Part shown: piece by piece, positions 6,120 through 13,836 of the stretch
Layout: each line of letters opens with the position of its first letter
How positions within the stretch are numbered: position 1 is the first letter of the stretch
DNA from: an uncultured Collinsella sp.
GTDB lineage: Bacteria; Actinomycetota; Coriobacteriia; Coriobacteriales; Coriobacteriaceae
NCBI GenBank assembly: GCA_900550205.1
Contig: URRJ01000020.1
Coordinates: forward strand, 1-18,771
Reading direction: 5' to 3'
Length of the DNA: 18,771 nucleotides
The notes under the pieces: model-generated
Seen by the model: only the letters and a program-made list of their open reading frames with translations
What the model was told of the DNA's origin: nothing
Databases searched by the model: none
Translations under genes and position numbers: made by a program

Positions 6120-6179
6120 GGTTGTGTCCTCTCGCGGTTTAGTGCAGGCGCTCTGATAATCATTGCGCACTTCAAAGCA

Positions 6180-6917
6180 TTATTTTACTTCAAACTCCGG
6201 GCTAAATACCACCCTGCCTAGGCGAACAAGCGTTGAGCCCTCCTCAAGGGCAGGCTCAAAGTCCTCGCTCATGCCGCAGGAAAGCTCGGGCAGTTCAAGA
6301 TCGGGATATGCCGCCTCCAGCTCATCCCTCAGCTCGCGCAGCCCGGCAAAGGTGCGGCGCGCCACATCCTTATTCCCCCGGGGCGCCATGGTCATAAGCC
6401 CCTGCACACAAATTCCCTCAAGCTCCGCGAGCTCGCCGGCGGAGGCGCGAATCTCGTCGGGCGAAAATCCACCCTTTGACTCCTCGCCACTCACATTGAC
6501 CTCGATCAGCACACGCTGAGGGCCGGCAAGCTCTCCCGCCTCAATCTTACGGGCCGCGCGACTCGAAACAGCCTGCGCCAAATGCAGCGATCCCACCGAA
6601 TGAATCAGCTCGGCCGAACCCAACACCGCATTGATCTTGTTAGTCTGAAGGTTGCCAATCATGTCAAAACGCACCGCAGGCAGCTCTGGATGTTCAGCCA
6701 AGCCCGCAAGCTTGCGAACAAGCTCCTGCGGACGGTTCTCGGCAAAATGACGATACCCTGCCTGAATGGCGGCAACGGTCTCATCGACGCCAACGGTCTT
6801 GGAGACGGCAATCAGACGTGCGGCATCGTGAGAACGGCCTGCGCGATCGAGTGCGGCATAAAAGCGTTCGAGAATCTGCTCGCGGCGAGCGCGCATCAAG
6901 TCCAAATAATTATCCAT
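6180..6917 (-). CDS. yggS: YggS family pyridoxal-phosphate homeostasis protein
   Basis: A 245-residue PLP-binding protein of the YggS/YlmE/PROSC family, which keeps free pyridoxal 5'-phosphate and amino-acid pools in balance and has no established enzymatic reaction. The PLP lysine is Lys40 in RLIAVSKT. Other family motifs are FAENRPQELVRK (usually FGENYVQE), FDMIGNLQTNKI (usually HFIGxLQxNK), VNVSGEESKGGF, GLMTMAP and the C-terminal LSCGMSEDFEPAL with STLVRLG. Substitutions in the first two blocks are moderate and the fold should hold. I prefer ATG 6917, 9 bases after GGAGG, over TTG 6923, which is only 3 bases away. It heads the sepF-yggT-divIVA block and lies 120 bases after the phoU stop. 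Confidence 0.95.
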   Translation of the reverse strand: MDNYLDLMRARREQILERFYAALDRAGRSHDAARLIAVSKTVGVDETVAAIQAGYRHFAENRPQELVRKLAGLAEHPELPAVRFDMIGNLQTNKINAVLGSAELIHSVGSLHLAQAVSSRAARKIEAGELAGPQRVLIEVNVSGEESKGGFSPDEIRASAGELAELEGICVQGLMTMAPRGNKDVARRTFAGLRELRDELEAAYPDLELPELSCGMSEDFEPALEEGSTLVRLGRVVFSPEFEVK

Positions 6918-6967
6918 TGCCAATCGCCTCCGCTAACAGCCATACAAGTAGTCCCATGCTAACGCAA

Positions 6968-6999
6968 GAGCGCGCCCCTGCATGTGCAAGGCCGCGCTC
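6968..6999 (-). terminator. Hairpin after phoU, possible terminator of the pst operon
   Basis: GAGCGCG (6999-6993 read on the minus strand) pairs with CGCGCTC (6974-6968) over 7 base pairs with two further inner C-G pairs. The following bases TTGCGTTAGC hold few T, so termination here would be weak or need help. It sits about 40 bases past the phoU stop and 50 bases before yggS. Confidence 0.4.
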
Positions 7000-7037
7000 A
7001 CTTAGGTATTTACAATCTTTCGACGAACGGAGCTACC

Positions 7038-7895
7038 CTACTCCTCGTCATCCTCGGTATCGTCCTCGTCCTCGAGGTGCTCGAGCAGGTAGCGAAGACC
7101 CTCGCTCACCTCGTGAGCGGGCACCTTGGCAACGTAGCGCGCATCGACAGCGGGCCTCATGATGACGCCCTCACCCGAAGGTACGCGCATGCTCTCAAGC
7201 TCGTCCTCGTCCGTACGGGCGATATCGCCGGCATTCATACGCTGGCCGGTCAAAAGGAAGGTCAGACGGCAGGCGGCATCGATAGAAATCGAGGCGATGC
7301 GATCGAGGTAGCGCGAAACCATGATGGCGCGGCGCAGGTCGTCGTAGTTGCTATCGTCATCCATAAACTCGCCGGCATCCATGCGGTTGAAGGTACGGAA
7401 GAACTTCTCATAGGCGGCGTGCACCGGCTCGTCCTCGACGGCCAGGTTGCAGATGATGGACATGTCGTTGGTGACGAGCGCAGAAAGCGACGAGCCCAGC
7501 ACCTGGTAAACAGCTTCGGCCTCGGCCTCAACCGTACCGACGAGCTCCTGGGGCAGCGAGATGTCGGCCTTGACCATGTGACGCGTGGCACGGCAGATCT
7601 GGCGAACCTTATCGGTCATGCGCTGCAGGTTAAAGTCGACGTAGATGATCGTCTGCAGCAAGCGGAAGTCGGAAGCGACCGGCGACTGCGTGGCGATCAG
7701 GTTGTAGCACACGGCCTCTAAGTTGGCGCAGCGCGCGTCAATCGAAAGCGTGCGCTTCTTGGTTTTGGTGGCAAGCTTGCGGTCATCGGTCGCATAGGCC
7801 TTCACGGCGTCGTGAAGCGCCAGATCGACGGCCTCGTAGATGCTCAGCATCTCATGACGGGCCTCGATGAGCTGACGGGAAAACAGTTTGCGCAT
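7038..7895 (-). CDS. phoU: PhoU, phosphate-signalling regulator
   Basis: PhoU (PF01895) is a cytoplasmic helical protein that links the state of the PstSCAB transporter to phosphate signalling and limits phosphate uptake. Two related three-helix bundles are visible. The first includes HEMLSIYEAVDLALHDAV and later FNLQRMTDKVRQICR; the second includes DLRRAIMVSRYLDRIASISID, with the conserved Arg-Asp-Arg-Ile pattern. At 285 residues it is longer than the usual 215-240. The excess is a C-terminal extension (about 216-285) ending in a run of Glu and Asp. The ATG at 7895 has GGAG 6 bases upstream. It follows pstB after a 92-base gap that holds several hairpins. No pho two-component system lies in this window, so the downstream partner is not visible. 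Confidence 0.93.
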   Translation of the reverse strand: MRKLFSRQLIEARHEMLSIYEAVDLALHDAVKAYATDDRKLATKTKKRTLSIDARCANLEAVCYNLIATQSPVASDFRLLQTIIYVDFNLQRMTDKVRQICRATRHMVKADISLPQELVGTVEAEAEAVYQVLGSSLSALVTNDMSIICNLAVEDEPVHAAYEKFFRTFNRMDAGEFMDDDSNYDDLRRAIMVSRYLDRIASISIDAACRLTFLLTGQRMNAGDIARTDEDELESMRVPSGEGVIMRPAVDARYVAKVPAHEVSEGLRYLLEHLEDEDDTEDDEE

Positions 7896-7987
7896 GGTTC
7901 ACTCCAATCAGTTGGGTGCGGTCATGCCGCCCGCACGGTGAATACGCACCGGACAAGGTCCGATCGGCTTGGGACTAGTCGCACCGA
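7896..7987 (-). other. pstB-phoU spacer with three small hairpins
   Basis: Three short stems occur in this 92-base gap: GATCGG (7962-7967) with CCGATC (7984-7989), overlapping the pstB stop; CGGAC (7950-7954) with GTCCG (7958-7962); and GTGCGG (7916-7921) with CCGCAC (7931-7936). GGTGCG (7915-7920) can instead pair with CGCACC (7945-7950). No T-run follows. They may set relative expression of pstB and phoU through RNA processing. Confidence 0.45.
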
Positions 7988-8791
<804 letters not shown>

Positions 8792-8803
8792 GGGACTCCT
8801 TAA

Positions 8804-9709
8804 CTAGCGGCGCTTGCGCGACAGGAAGCGCGCAAACAGGTTGAAAGCCAAAATGATCACCATCAACAGGAGCGCGGTGCCATAGGCTGCGTTCATGTTG
8901 ATGCCGTCGTTGGCAAGCAGGTACAGGTGGGCCGTCATGGGGCGGCCGGAATCGAGTGGCGAGATAGGCAGGTTGATGGCCTGACCCATGGTGTAGAGCA
9001 CCACCGCAGTCTCGCCGATGGCACGGCCGATGGCAAGGACGATACCGGTGGCGATGCGGCCAAAGGCAGAAGGAAGCACGATCTTGGAAACGACCTGCCA
9101 CTTGGTGGCGCCCAGGCCGTACGCACCCCAACGGATATAGCGCGGCACGGCGCGAATGGCCTCCTCGGTGGTGCGCATGACGATGGGAAGCATCAAGAGC
9201 GCGAGCGCCAAAGCGGCCGAGACCATCGAAAGACCCAAGCCCATGGCCTCGACAAACAAGGCGTAGCCAAACAGGCCCATAACGATGGAGGGCACCGAGG
9301 CCAAAGCGTCGGCAGCATAGCGAATGAGCTCGACGACCTTACCCTGCTTGGCGTATTCGGCAAGATAGACGGCCGCCAGCACGGCAATCGGCGTGCAGAT
9401 GAGCATGGCAAGCACCGTCACGTAGATGGTCGAGACGATCGTGGGCCAAATACCGCCTTCGGCGTTGACGCCCTGGGGCCAACCAAAGATAAAGTCGAGC
9501 GAGATATGCGGCAAGCCGTTGATGACCACGTAGGCGATAATGGCGACCAACACCAGCGTAGTGATATAGGCCGCAACGCGGAACACGCCGAGCATGAGTT
9601 TGTTGGACAGGTCCTTGTTGATGCGGCCCTTCTTGCCGTGGGAAAGGGCACGCTTGATGCGCTCGCGCGACGAGGTCGTATCGACCGTCGTGTCAACGGA
9701 ATCGGACAT
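8804..9709 (-). CDS. pstA: Phosphate ABC transporter permease PstA
   Basis: PstA is one of the two membrane subunits of the high-affinity phosphate importer. The 301-residue protein has a charged cytoplasmic N-terminus of about 40 residues and then about six hydrophobic segments. The cytoplasmic coupling loop (EAA motif) is visible as RWGAYGLGATKWQVVSKIVL, followed by GIVLAIGRAIGET, a typical Pst permease signature. It starts at ATG 9709, just after the pstC stop (9715-9713), with the binding site GGGGGTAGG formed over the pstC stop codon, so the two are translationally linked. The C-terminus FLSRKRR is short and basic. Confidence 0.95.
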   Translation of the reverse strand: MSDSVDTTVDTTSSRERIKRALSHGKKGRINKDLSNKLMLGVFRVAAYITTLVLVAIIAYVVINGLPHISLDFIFGWPQGVNAEGGIWPTIVSTIYVTVLAMLICTPIAVLAAVYLAEYAKQGKVVELIRYAADALASVPSIVMGLFGYALFVEAMGLGLSMVSAALALALLMLPIVMRTTEEAIRAVPRYIRWGAYGLGATKWQVVSKIVLPSAFGRIATGIVLAIGRAIGETAVVLYTMGQAINLPISPLDSGRPMTAHLYLLANDGINMNAAYGTALLLMVIILAFNLFARFLSRKRR

Positions 9710-9712
9710 AGC

Positions 9713-10639
9713 CTACCCCCTCTTCTTCTTGGAAATCAAACGGACAATGCCCACCAGCGCGGCGGAGATGATAAACAGGACCACGCCCATGCCAAAGAGC
9801 GCCGAGCGGTGCAAGCCCGAGGAGTAGCTCATGTCGAGCGCAATCTGGCTCGTGAGCGTTGAGATGGGGCTCGCGATGCTATCGGGAATGACCGGAGCAT
9901 TGCCCACGACCATGAGCACGGCCATGGTCTCGCCGATGGCGCGTCCCATGCCCAAAACGATGGCGTCCACAATGCCCAGCTTGGCGGCCGGCAGCACGAC
10001 CTTGTAGATGGTCTGCCACTTGGTGGCACCCATGGCATAGGAAGCCTCACGAATGCCCATGGGAATGGAGTTGAGGGCATCGATGGTGAGCGTGGTGATC
10101 GTGGGAACGATCATGATGGCAAGGACGAACCACGCTGTCAGTGCGCCAAAGCCAAGGCCGCCGGTCAGCTGCGCGATAAACGGGCGGATGATGATCATGC
10201 CGAAGAAGCCGTAGATGATGGAGGGAATACCCGCCAGCAGGTCGACGGCAGGGCTGATGAGCTTGCGTACGCGCTTGCTGGCAATCTCGACCAGATACAC
10301 GGCTGTGCCCACACCCAACGGCACGCCCATGGCAAGGGCACCGACGGTCACCAGACCAGAACCCGCCAGCAGCGACATGATGCCGTAGTGACCCTCAGAG
10401 GGCGCCCACATAAAGCTAAAGAAGTCCGCCAGGCCGATGTCGGTAAAGACCGGCAGCGCCGAGTACGTGGTAAAGACAAAAATCAGGATGACGGTGACGA
10501 CCGCCAAGAACGCGCAGGCAAAGAAGATCCACTGTAGCGCCTTCTCCTTGATATAGGTGCTGCGCGACACGAGCGCCAGCTCACGCTTCCTGGGCGCCTG
10601 AGCCTTCTGCTCAGTATGGGGGGCTTCCTGTGCTTCCAT
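9713..10639 (-). CDS. pstC: Phosphate ABC transporter permease PstC
   Basis: PstC is the second membrane subunit of the Pst phosphate importer. The 308-residue protein carries a Glu/Lys-rich cytoplasmic N-terminus and about six hydrophobic segments. The coupling loop REASYAMGATKWQTIYKVVL is followed by GMGRAIGETMAVLMVVGNAP, characteristic of PstC. I place the start at ATG 10639, with GGGGAG 8 bases upstream and the start just after the pstS stop. A GTG at 10648, which would overlap pstS by 8 bases, is the alternative. It ends KKKRG with its stop forming part of the pstA binding site. Confidence 0.95.
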   Translation of the reverse strand: MEAQEAPHTEQKAQAPRKRELALVSRSTYIKEKALQWIFFACAFLAVVTVILIFVFTTYSALPVFTDIGLADFFSFMWAPSEGHYGIMSLLAGSGLVTVGALAMGVPLGVGTAVYLVEIASKRVRKLISPAVDLLAGIPSIIYGFFGMIIIRPFIAQLTGGLGFGALTAWFVLAIMIVPTITTLTIDALNSIPMGIREASYAMGATKWQTIYKVVLPAAKLGIVDAIVLGMGRAIGETMAVLMVVGNAPVIPDSIASPISTLTSQIALDMSYSSGLHRSALFGMGVVLFIISAALVGIVRLISKKKRG

Positions 10640-10640
10640 G

Positions 10641-11477
10641 CTACTCACTCCCCTTTCCGTCGTTGGTGACGGGAATAAAGCCCGCCTCGCGAATCTGCTT
10701 GTCCATCTTTTCTGACGTCACGTAGTCGATGTAATCCTGCGCTTGCTGCGAAGGCGTTCCCTTCACAAAGAAGTAGAGGTCGCGGGAGATGGGATAACCA
10801 CCGCTTGCGACTGTCTTCTCGGACGCCTCGACGTGATTGACCGAGACGGCCTTGACCGAAGTCTTGGCATTGAGGCTCTCGACAAAGCCCAGCGAGATGT
10901 AGCCAATAGCACCACGAGAGCGGGACACGACATCGCGTACCTGGCCCGTGCCCGAAAGAACGGCCGAGCGACGATCGAACGGCGTGCCATCCATCACGAT
11001 GGTACGGAAGGCCTCGCGCGTACCGGAAGCCTCGTCGCGGTTAATAACCTGAATCTTCAGGTCCTCGCCACCAACCTCTTTCCAGTTGGTGATCTTACCG
11101 GCGTAGATATCGCGAAGCTGCTCGGTCGAGAGATTCTCGACCGGGTTGTCCTCATTCACGATGACCGCAATGCCATCGTGGGCGATAACGATGGGAGTCA
11201 GGCCCAGGTCTTGTTCATCGGCATTAAGGCTACGGGAGGAGCTGGCGATATCAGCGGTACCGGCGCTGACAGCCTCGATGCCGGCAGAGGAGCCCAAGCC
11301 AGAGACGAGCACGTCGGTGCCGGTCTCTTCCTTAAAGCCTTCGGCAGCAATCTCGGCGATAGGAAGGCAGGTCGTGGAACCCGCCACGGTAATGGAAGAA
11401 GTGGAAGATCCCGAGGAGCAGGCACACAGCGTAAGCGTGAGTACCGCTGCACTCAGAACCGATACGATTTTTCTCAT
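10641..11477 (-). CDS. pstS: Phosphate-binding lipoprotein PstS
   Basis: PstS is the extracellular phosphate-binding component of the Pst importer. The 278-residue precursor has a lipoprotein signal: basic MRK, a hydrophobic core, and the lipobox LCAC with Cys20 as the likely lipidated residue, then a Ser/Gly/Thr-rich linker. The mature protein shows the PstS marks TVAGSTTCLPIAE, SGLGSSAGIEAV, DIASSSR, and NRDEASGTREAF with the phosphate-contacting Arg and Ser-Gly-Thr. Its length is typical of Gram-positive PstS. The ATG (11477-11475) overlaps the pgeF stop as ATGA, and no strong binding site lies upstream. Initiation therefore probably depends on ribosomes finishing pgeF. Confidence 0.96.
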   Translation of the reverse strand: MRKIVSVLSAAVLTLTLCACSSGSSTSSITVAGSTTCLPIAEIAAEGFKEETGTDVLVSGLGSSAGIEAVSAGTADIASSSRSLNADEQDLGLTPIVIAHDGIAVIVNEDNPVENLSTEQLRDIYAGKITNWKEVGGEDLKIQVINRDEASGTREAFRTIVMDGTPFDRRSAVLSGTGQVRDVVSRSRGAIGYISLGFVESLNAKTSVKAVSVNHVEASEKTVASGGYPISRDLYFFVKGTPSQQAQDYIDYVTSEKMDKQIREAGFIPVTNDGKGSE

Positions 11478-12274
11478 AGCATCACGCCGATCGCAGCATG
11501 GCGCCCGCAGGTGCCGCCCTCGTTGCGATAGGAGTAAAAGCGGTCGTTTTGACGCACGGTGGAGAGCTGCGTGTCTACGATATTGTCCGTATCGACGCCG
11601 GCGTCCAGCAGCGCCTCGCGAATTGCGGCAGAAAGGTCGAGCATGCGAGAGGCGCTCGCATCGATGCAGGAAAACTCGGCGGCAAAGCGATCCATGAGCT
11701 CCTGGGATACCTCGTATTCATCACCCAAGATATGGGGACCAATATAGGCGCAGACGTCGCTCACGTCGCAGCCAGCGGCATCGCAAAGCGCCTGGCACGC
11801 CTTGGCGGAAATGCGCGCAATCGTGCCCTTCCAGCCAGAATGCACCACAGCAAAGCCGCCGGGAGCCACCAGTACCACGGGAACGCAGTCGGCAAAACAG
11901 AGCAGCACGGGCACCCCATGGGCCGTGCAGATGATGGCATCGCAGCCCTCGGCGATCTGTTCGCGAATATCCTCGAGATCGTCGGCACCGCTCGAGGTCA
12001 CCGCAACGATATGATCGCCGTGCACCTGATTGGGAACGAGTAGATTGTGCTCGCACTCGGAGGCACCCATGGCCTCGAGCACGCGACGACGATTTTCTTG
12101 AACAGCAAAGGGGTCATCGCCTACATGCGAGCCCAGGTTGAGCGAGGAGTACGCATCTTCGGAAACGCCACCGGTGCGTTCGGTAAAGGCAAAACGAACA
12201 TCGGTCGTCGCACCCTCCACCAACGTAACTCCATCATGGTCGACACGCGAAACGTTGTCCGCACGTGCTGCCAT
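11474..12274 (-). CDS. pgeF: PgeF/YfiH (YlmD) family purine nucleoside phosphorylase-like protein
   Basis: A 266-residue protein of the DUF152/YfiH family (PF02578), known as peptidoglycan editing factor PgeF. E. coli YfiH removes faulty UDP-MurNAc-L-Ser precursors, and related proteins act as purine nucleoside phosphorylases or multicopper-type oxidoreductases. The His-Cys-His metal site is present: His85 in NQVHGD, Cys130 in CFADCVPV and His145 in VHSGWKGT. The family ending FYSYRNEGGTCGRHAAIGVML is intact. AGGAGG lies 7 bases before ATG 12274. It stands after ftsZ, as in many Gram-positive clusters, but is separated from it by a terminator and overlaps pstS by ATGA, so it appears to head the pst transcript. 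Confidence 0.94.
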   Translation of the reverse strand: MAARADNVSRVDHDGVTLVEGATTDVRFAFTERTGGVSEDAYSSLNLGSHVGDDPFAVQENRRRVLEAMGASECEHNLLVPNQVHGDHIVAVTSSGADDLEDIREQIAEGCDAIICTAHGVPVLLCFADCVPVVLVAPGGFAVVHSGWKGTIARISAKACQALCDAAGCDVSDVCAYIGPHILGDEYEVSQELMDRFAAEFSCIDASASRMLDLSAAIREALLDAGVDTDNIVDTQLSTVRQNDRFYSYRNEGGTCGRHAAIGVML

Positions 12275-12428
12275 ACTAAAGCCTCCTAATACAACAAGTA
12301 CCGCGGCGTCGCCGCGCAGCCTGCATTTATACGGCTGTCATACTTCCATAAAAGGATACCCGCTGTACTGGAGGCAATCGTAAAGGGAACGTAAGGAGAT
12401 TGGATGCTCTAGTTTACAAAGTTGATAC
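12275..12428 (-). promoter_or_regulatory. Spacer between ftsZ terminator and pgeF; probable promoter region
   Basis: On the minus strand TATAAA (12336-12331) in CCGTATAAATGC is a possible -10, but the -35 candidate at 17 bases is poor. A tight GC palindrome, CGCGGCG with CGCCGCG at 12302-12316, lies in the leader shortly before the pgeF binding site. I could not identify a Pho box. This is the only clear place for a promoter of the pgeF-pst operon. Confidence 0.4.
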
Positions 12429-12457
12429 AAAAAGGGCGCATCCATACGGACACGCCC
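12429..12457 (-). terminator. Intrinsic terminator after ftsZ
   Basis: On the minus strand GGGCGTGTCC (12457-12448) pairs with GGATGCGCCC (12443-12434), with two G-T pairs, around a GTAT loop, followed by five T (12433-12429). It lies about 27 bases past the ftsZ stop and separates the dcw block from pgeF and the pst genes. Confidence 0.85.
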
Positions 12458-12483
12458 CTGTGCAACACAATGCAGAGAACGGC

Positions 12484-13692
12484 TTAGAAGCTACCGCGCT
12501 TAAGGAAATCGGGGAGCTCGAACTGGTCGTTACCAAAGTTGGGGAGCTCGGTACCGCCGACGTTGCGAGTCGGGGCAGCCTGAGCGGGGCTGGCAGCCGG
12601 AGCGGTGCGCTGCGGCTCGGCAGAAGCAGCGGCCTTGCTCTGGGACTGCTGAGCAGCGAAGAGCTCGTCCTGACGGTTGACGTTAGAGTCGGAGAAGCCC
12701 GTGGCGATAACGGTGATGCGCACCTGGTCGCCCAGGGACTCGTCGACAACGGTACCGAAGATGATGTTGGCCTCGGGATCGACGGCGTTGGCGACAACGT
12801 CGGCAGCGTCGCTGATCTCTTGGATGCCCAGATCCTTGGAGCCGGCGATGGAGAGCAGGACGCGCGTAGCTCCATCGATAGAGCTCTCGAGCAGCGGGCT
12901 GGAAATAGCCTGCTGGGCGGCGTCGACGGCACGAGTGTCCCCAGAAGCCGTACCGATACCCATCATGGCGGTTCCGGCCTGCTTCATGATGGTCTTAACA
13001 TCGGCGAAGTCCAGGTTGATGATGCCCGGGACGGTGATGAGGTCGGTGATGCCCTGGGTACCCTGGGAAAGGACGCCATCGGCAATAGCGAAGGCCTCGA
13101 GCATGGTGGTCTTCTTCTCGGCGATGTCGAGCAGCTTATCGTTAGGGATAACGATCATGGTGTCGACGCAATCGGAAAGGGTCTTAATGCCCTCTTCGGC
13201 ACTCTTCTTACGCTTGCGGCCCTCGAAGGTGAAGGGCTTGGTCACGACGGCGACGGTCAGCGCACCGACCTCGTTCATCGCGATATCGGCAACGATGGGA
13301 GCAGCGCCGGTGCCGGTGCCACCGCCCTCACCGCAGGTGATGAACACCATGTCGGCGCCAGCGAGCGCCTCGGCGATGTCATCGCGGGACTCATCGGCAG
13401 CCTTGCGACCAACCTCGGGGTTGGCGCCAGCGCCCAGGCCGCGGGTAAGGTCGGTACCGATGTGGACCTTGATATCGGCATCAGAGATCGCGAGCGCCTG
13501 AGCATCGGTGTTGATGGCAACAAACTCGACGCCACGAATGCCCTCTTCGATCATTCGATTGACCGCGTTGGTACCGCCGCCGCCGACGCCGACCACCTTA
13601 ATGACGGCAAGGTAGTTGTTGATCTCTGTCTGTGCCTGTCCGTCCTCCGAACAAAGGTTATAGCCATAGCATGGGTTGACCCCTGCGCACAT
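12484..13692 (-). CDS. ftsZ: Cell division protein FtsZ
   Basis: FtsZ is the bacterial tubulin: a GTPase that forms the Z-ring at midcell and recruits the divisome. The 402-residue protein has all key elements: [17 protein letters not shown] (31-47), the tubulin signature GGGTGTG (123-129), the T7 catalytic loop NLDFADV (226-232), and a C-terminal peptide [11 protein letters not shown] that SepF would bind. An Ala/Gln/Pro-rich linker separates the two. The start is less sure. ATG 13692 has only GAAGG 3 bases upstream and gives about 26 residues before the conserved core ([13 protein letters not shown]...). A clear GGAGGA lies about 45 bases inside with no standard start codon after it. A terminator follows and sepF is in the next block. 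Confidence 0.97.
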   Translation of the reverse strand: MCAGVNPCYGYNLCSEDGQAQTEINNYLAVIKVVGVGGGGTNAVNRMIEEGIRGVEFVAINTDAQALAISDADIKVHIGTDLTRGLGAGANPEVGRKAADESRDDIAEALAGADMVFITCGEGGGTGTGAAPIVADIAMNEVGALTVAVVTKPFTFEGRKRKKSAEEGIKTLSDCVDTMIVIPNDKLLDIAEKKTTMLEAFAIADGVLSQGTQGITDLITVPGIINLDFADVKTIMKQAGTAMMGIGTASGDTRAVDAAQQAISSPLLESSIDGATRVLLSIAGSKDLGIQEISDAADVVANAVDPEANIIFGTVVDESLGDQVRITVIATGFSDSNVNRQDELFAAQQSQSKAAASAEPQRTAPAASPAQAAPTRNVGGTELPNFGNDQFELPDFLKRGSF

Positions 13693-13836
13693 TAACCTTC
13701 AGGTTGAAAGTAAATGCAAAGGTAAACTGTATTATGTTTGCACATTATGAACGTATCAGTCAAATAATTGACCGTGAAAACCAAACAAACCAGATAAACG
13801 GCGTGGTATAGCCCCTCAACAAAGCCACGAACGACG
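13693..13836 (-). promoter_or_regulatory. AT-rich spacer ahead of ftsZ with an inverted repeat
   Basis: This 144-base gap between ftsQ and ftsZ is much richer in A and T than the flanking genes, which suggests an ftsZ promoter region. On the minus strand TTGACT and a downstream CATAAT are present, but their spacing of 21 bases is too long for a firm call. GTCAA (13759-13763) and TTGAC (13768-13772) form a short perfect inverted repeat that could be an operator. No terminator with a T-run follows ftsQ. Confidence 0.4.

Noticed and set aside
8927..9862. 311-residue plus-strand frame opposite pstA and the end of pstC
   Set aside because: Antisense to certain permease genes, with a His/Arg/Asp-rich composition typical of shadow frames.
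12400..13695. 431-residue open frame on the plus strand opposite ftsZ
   Set aside because: It lies fully antisense to a certain ftsZ, is a low-complexity Gly/Asp/Leu string caused by high-GC codon use, and shows no known motif.
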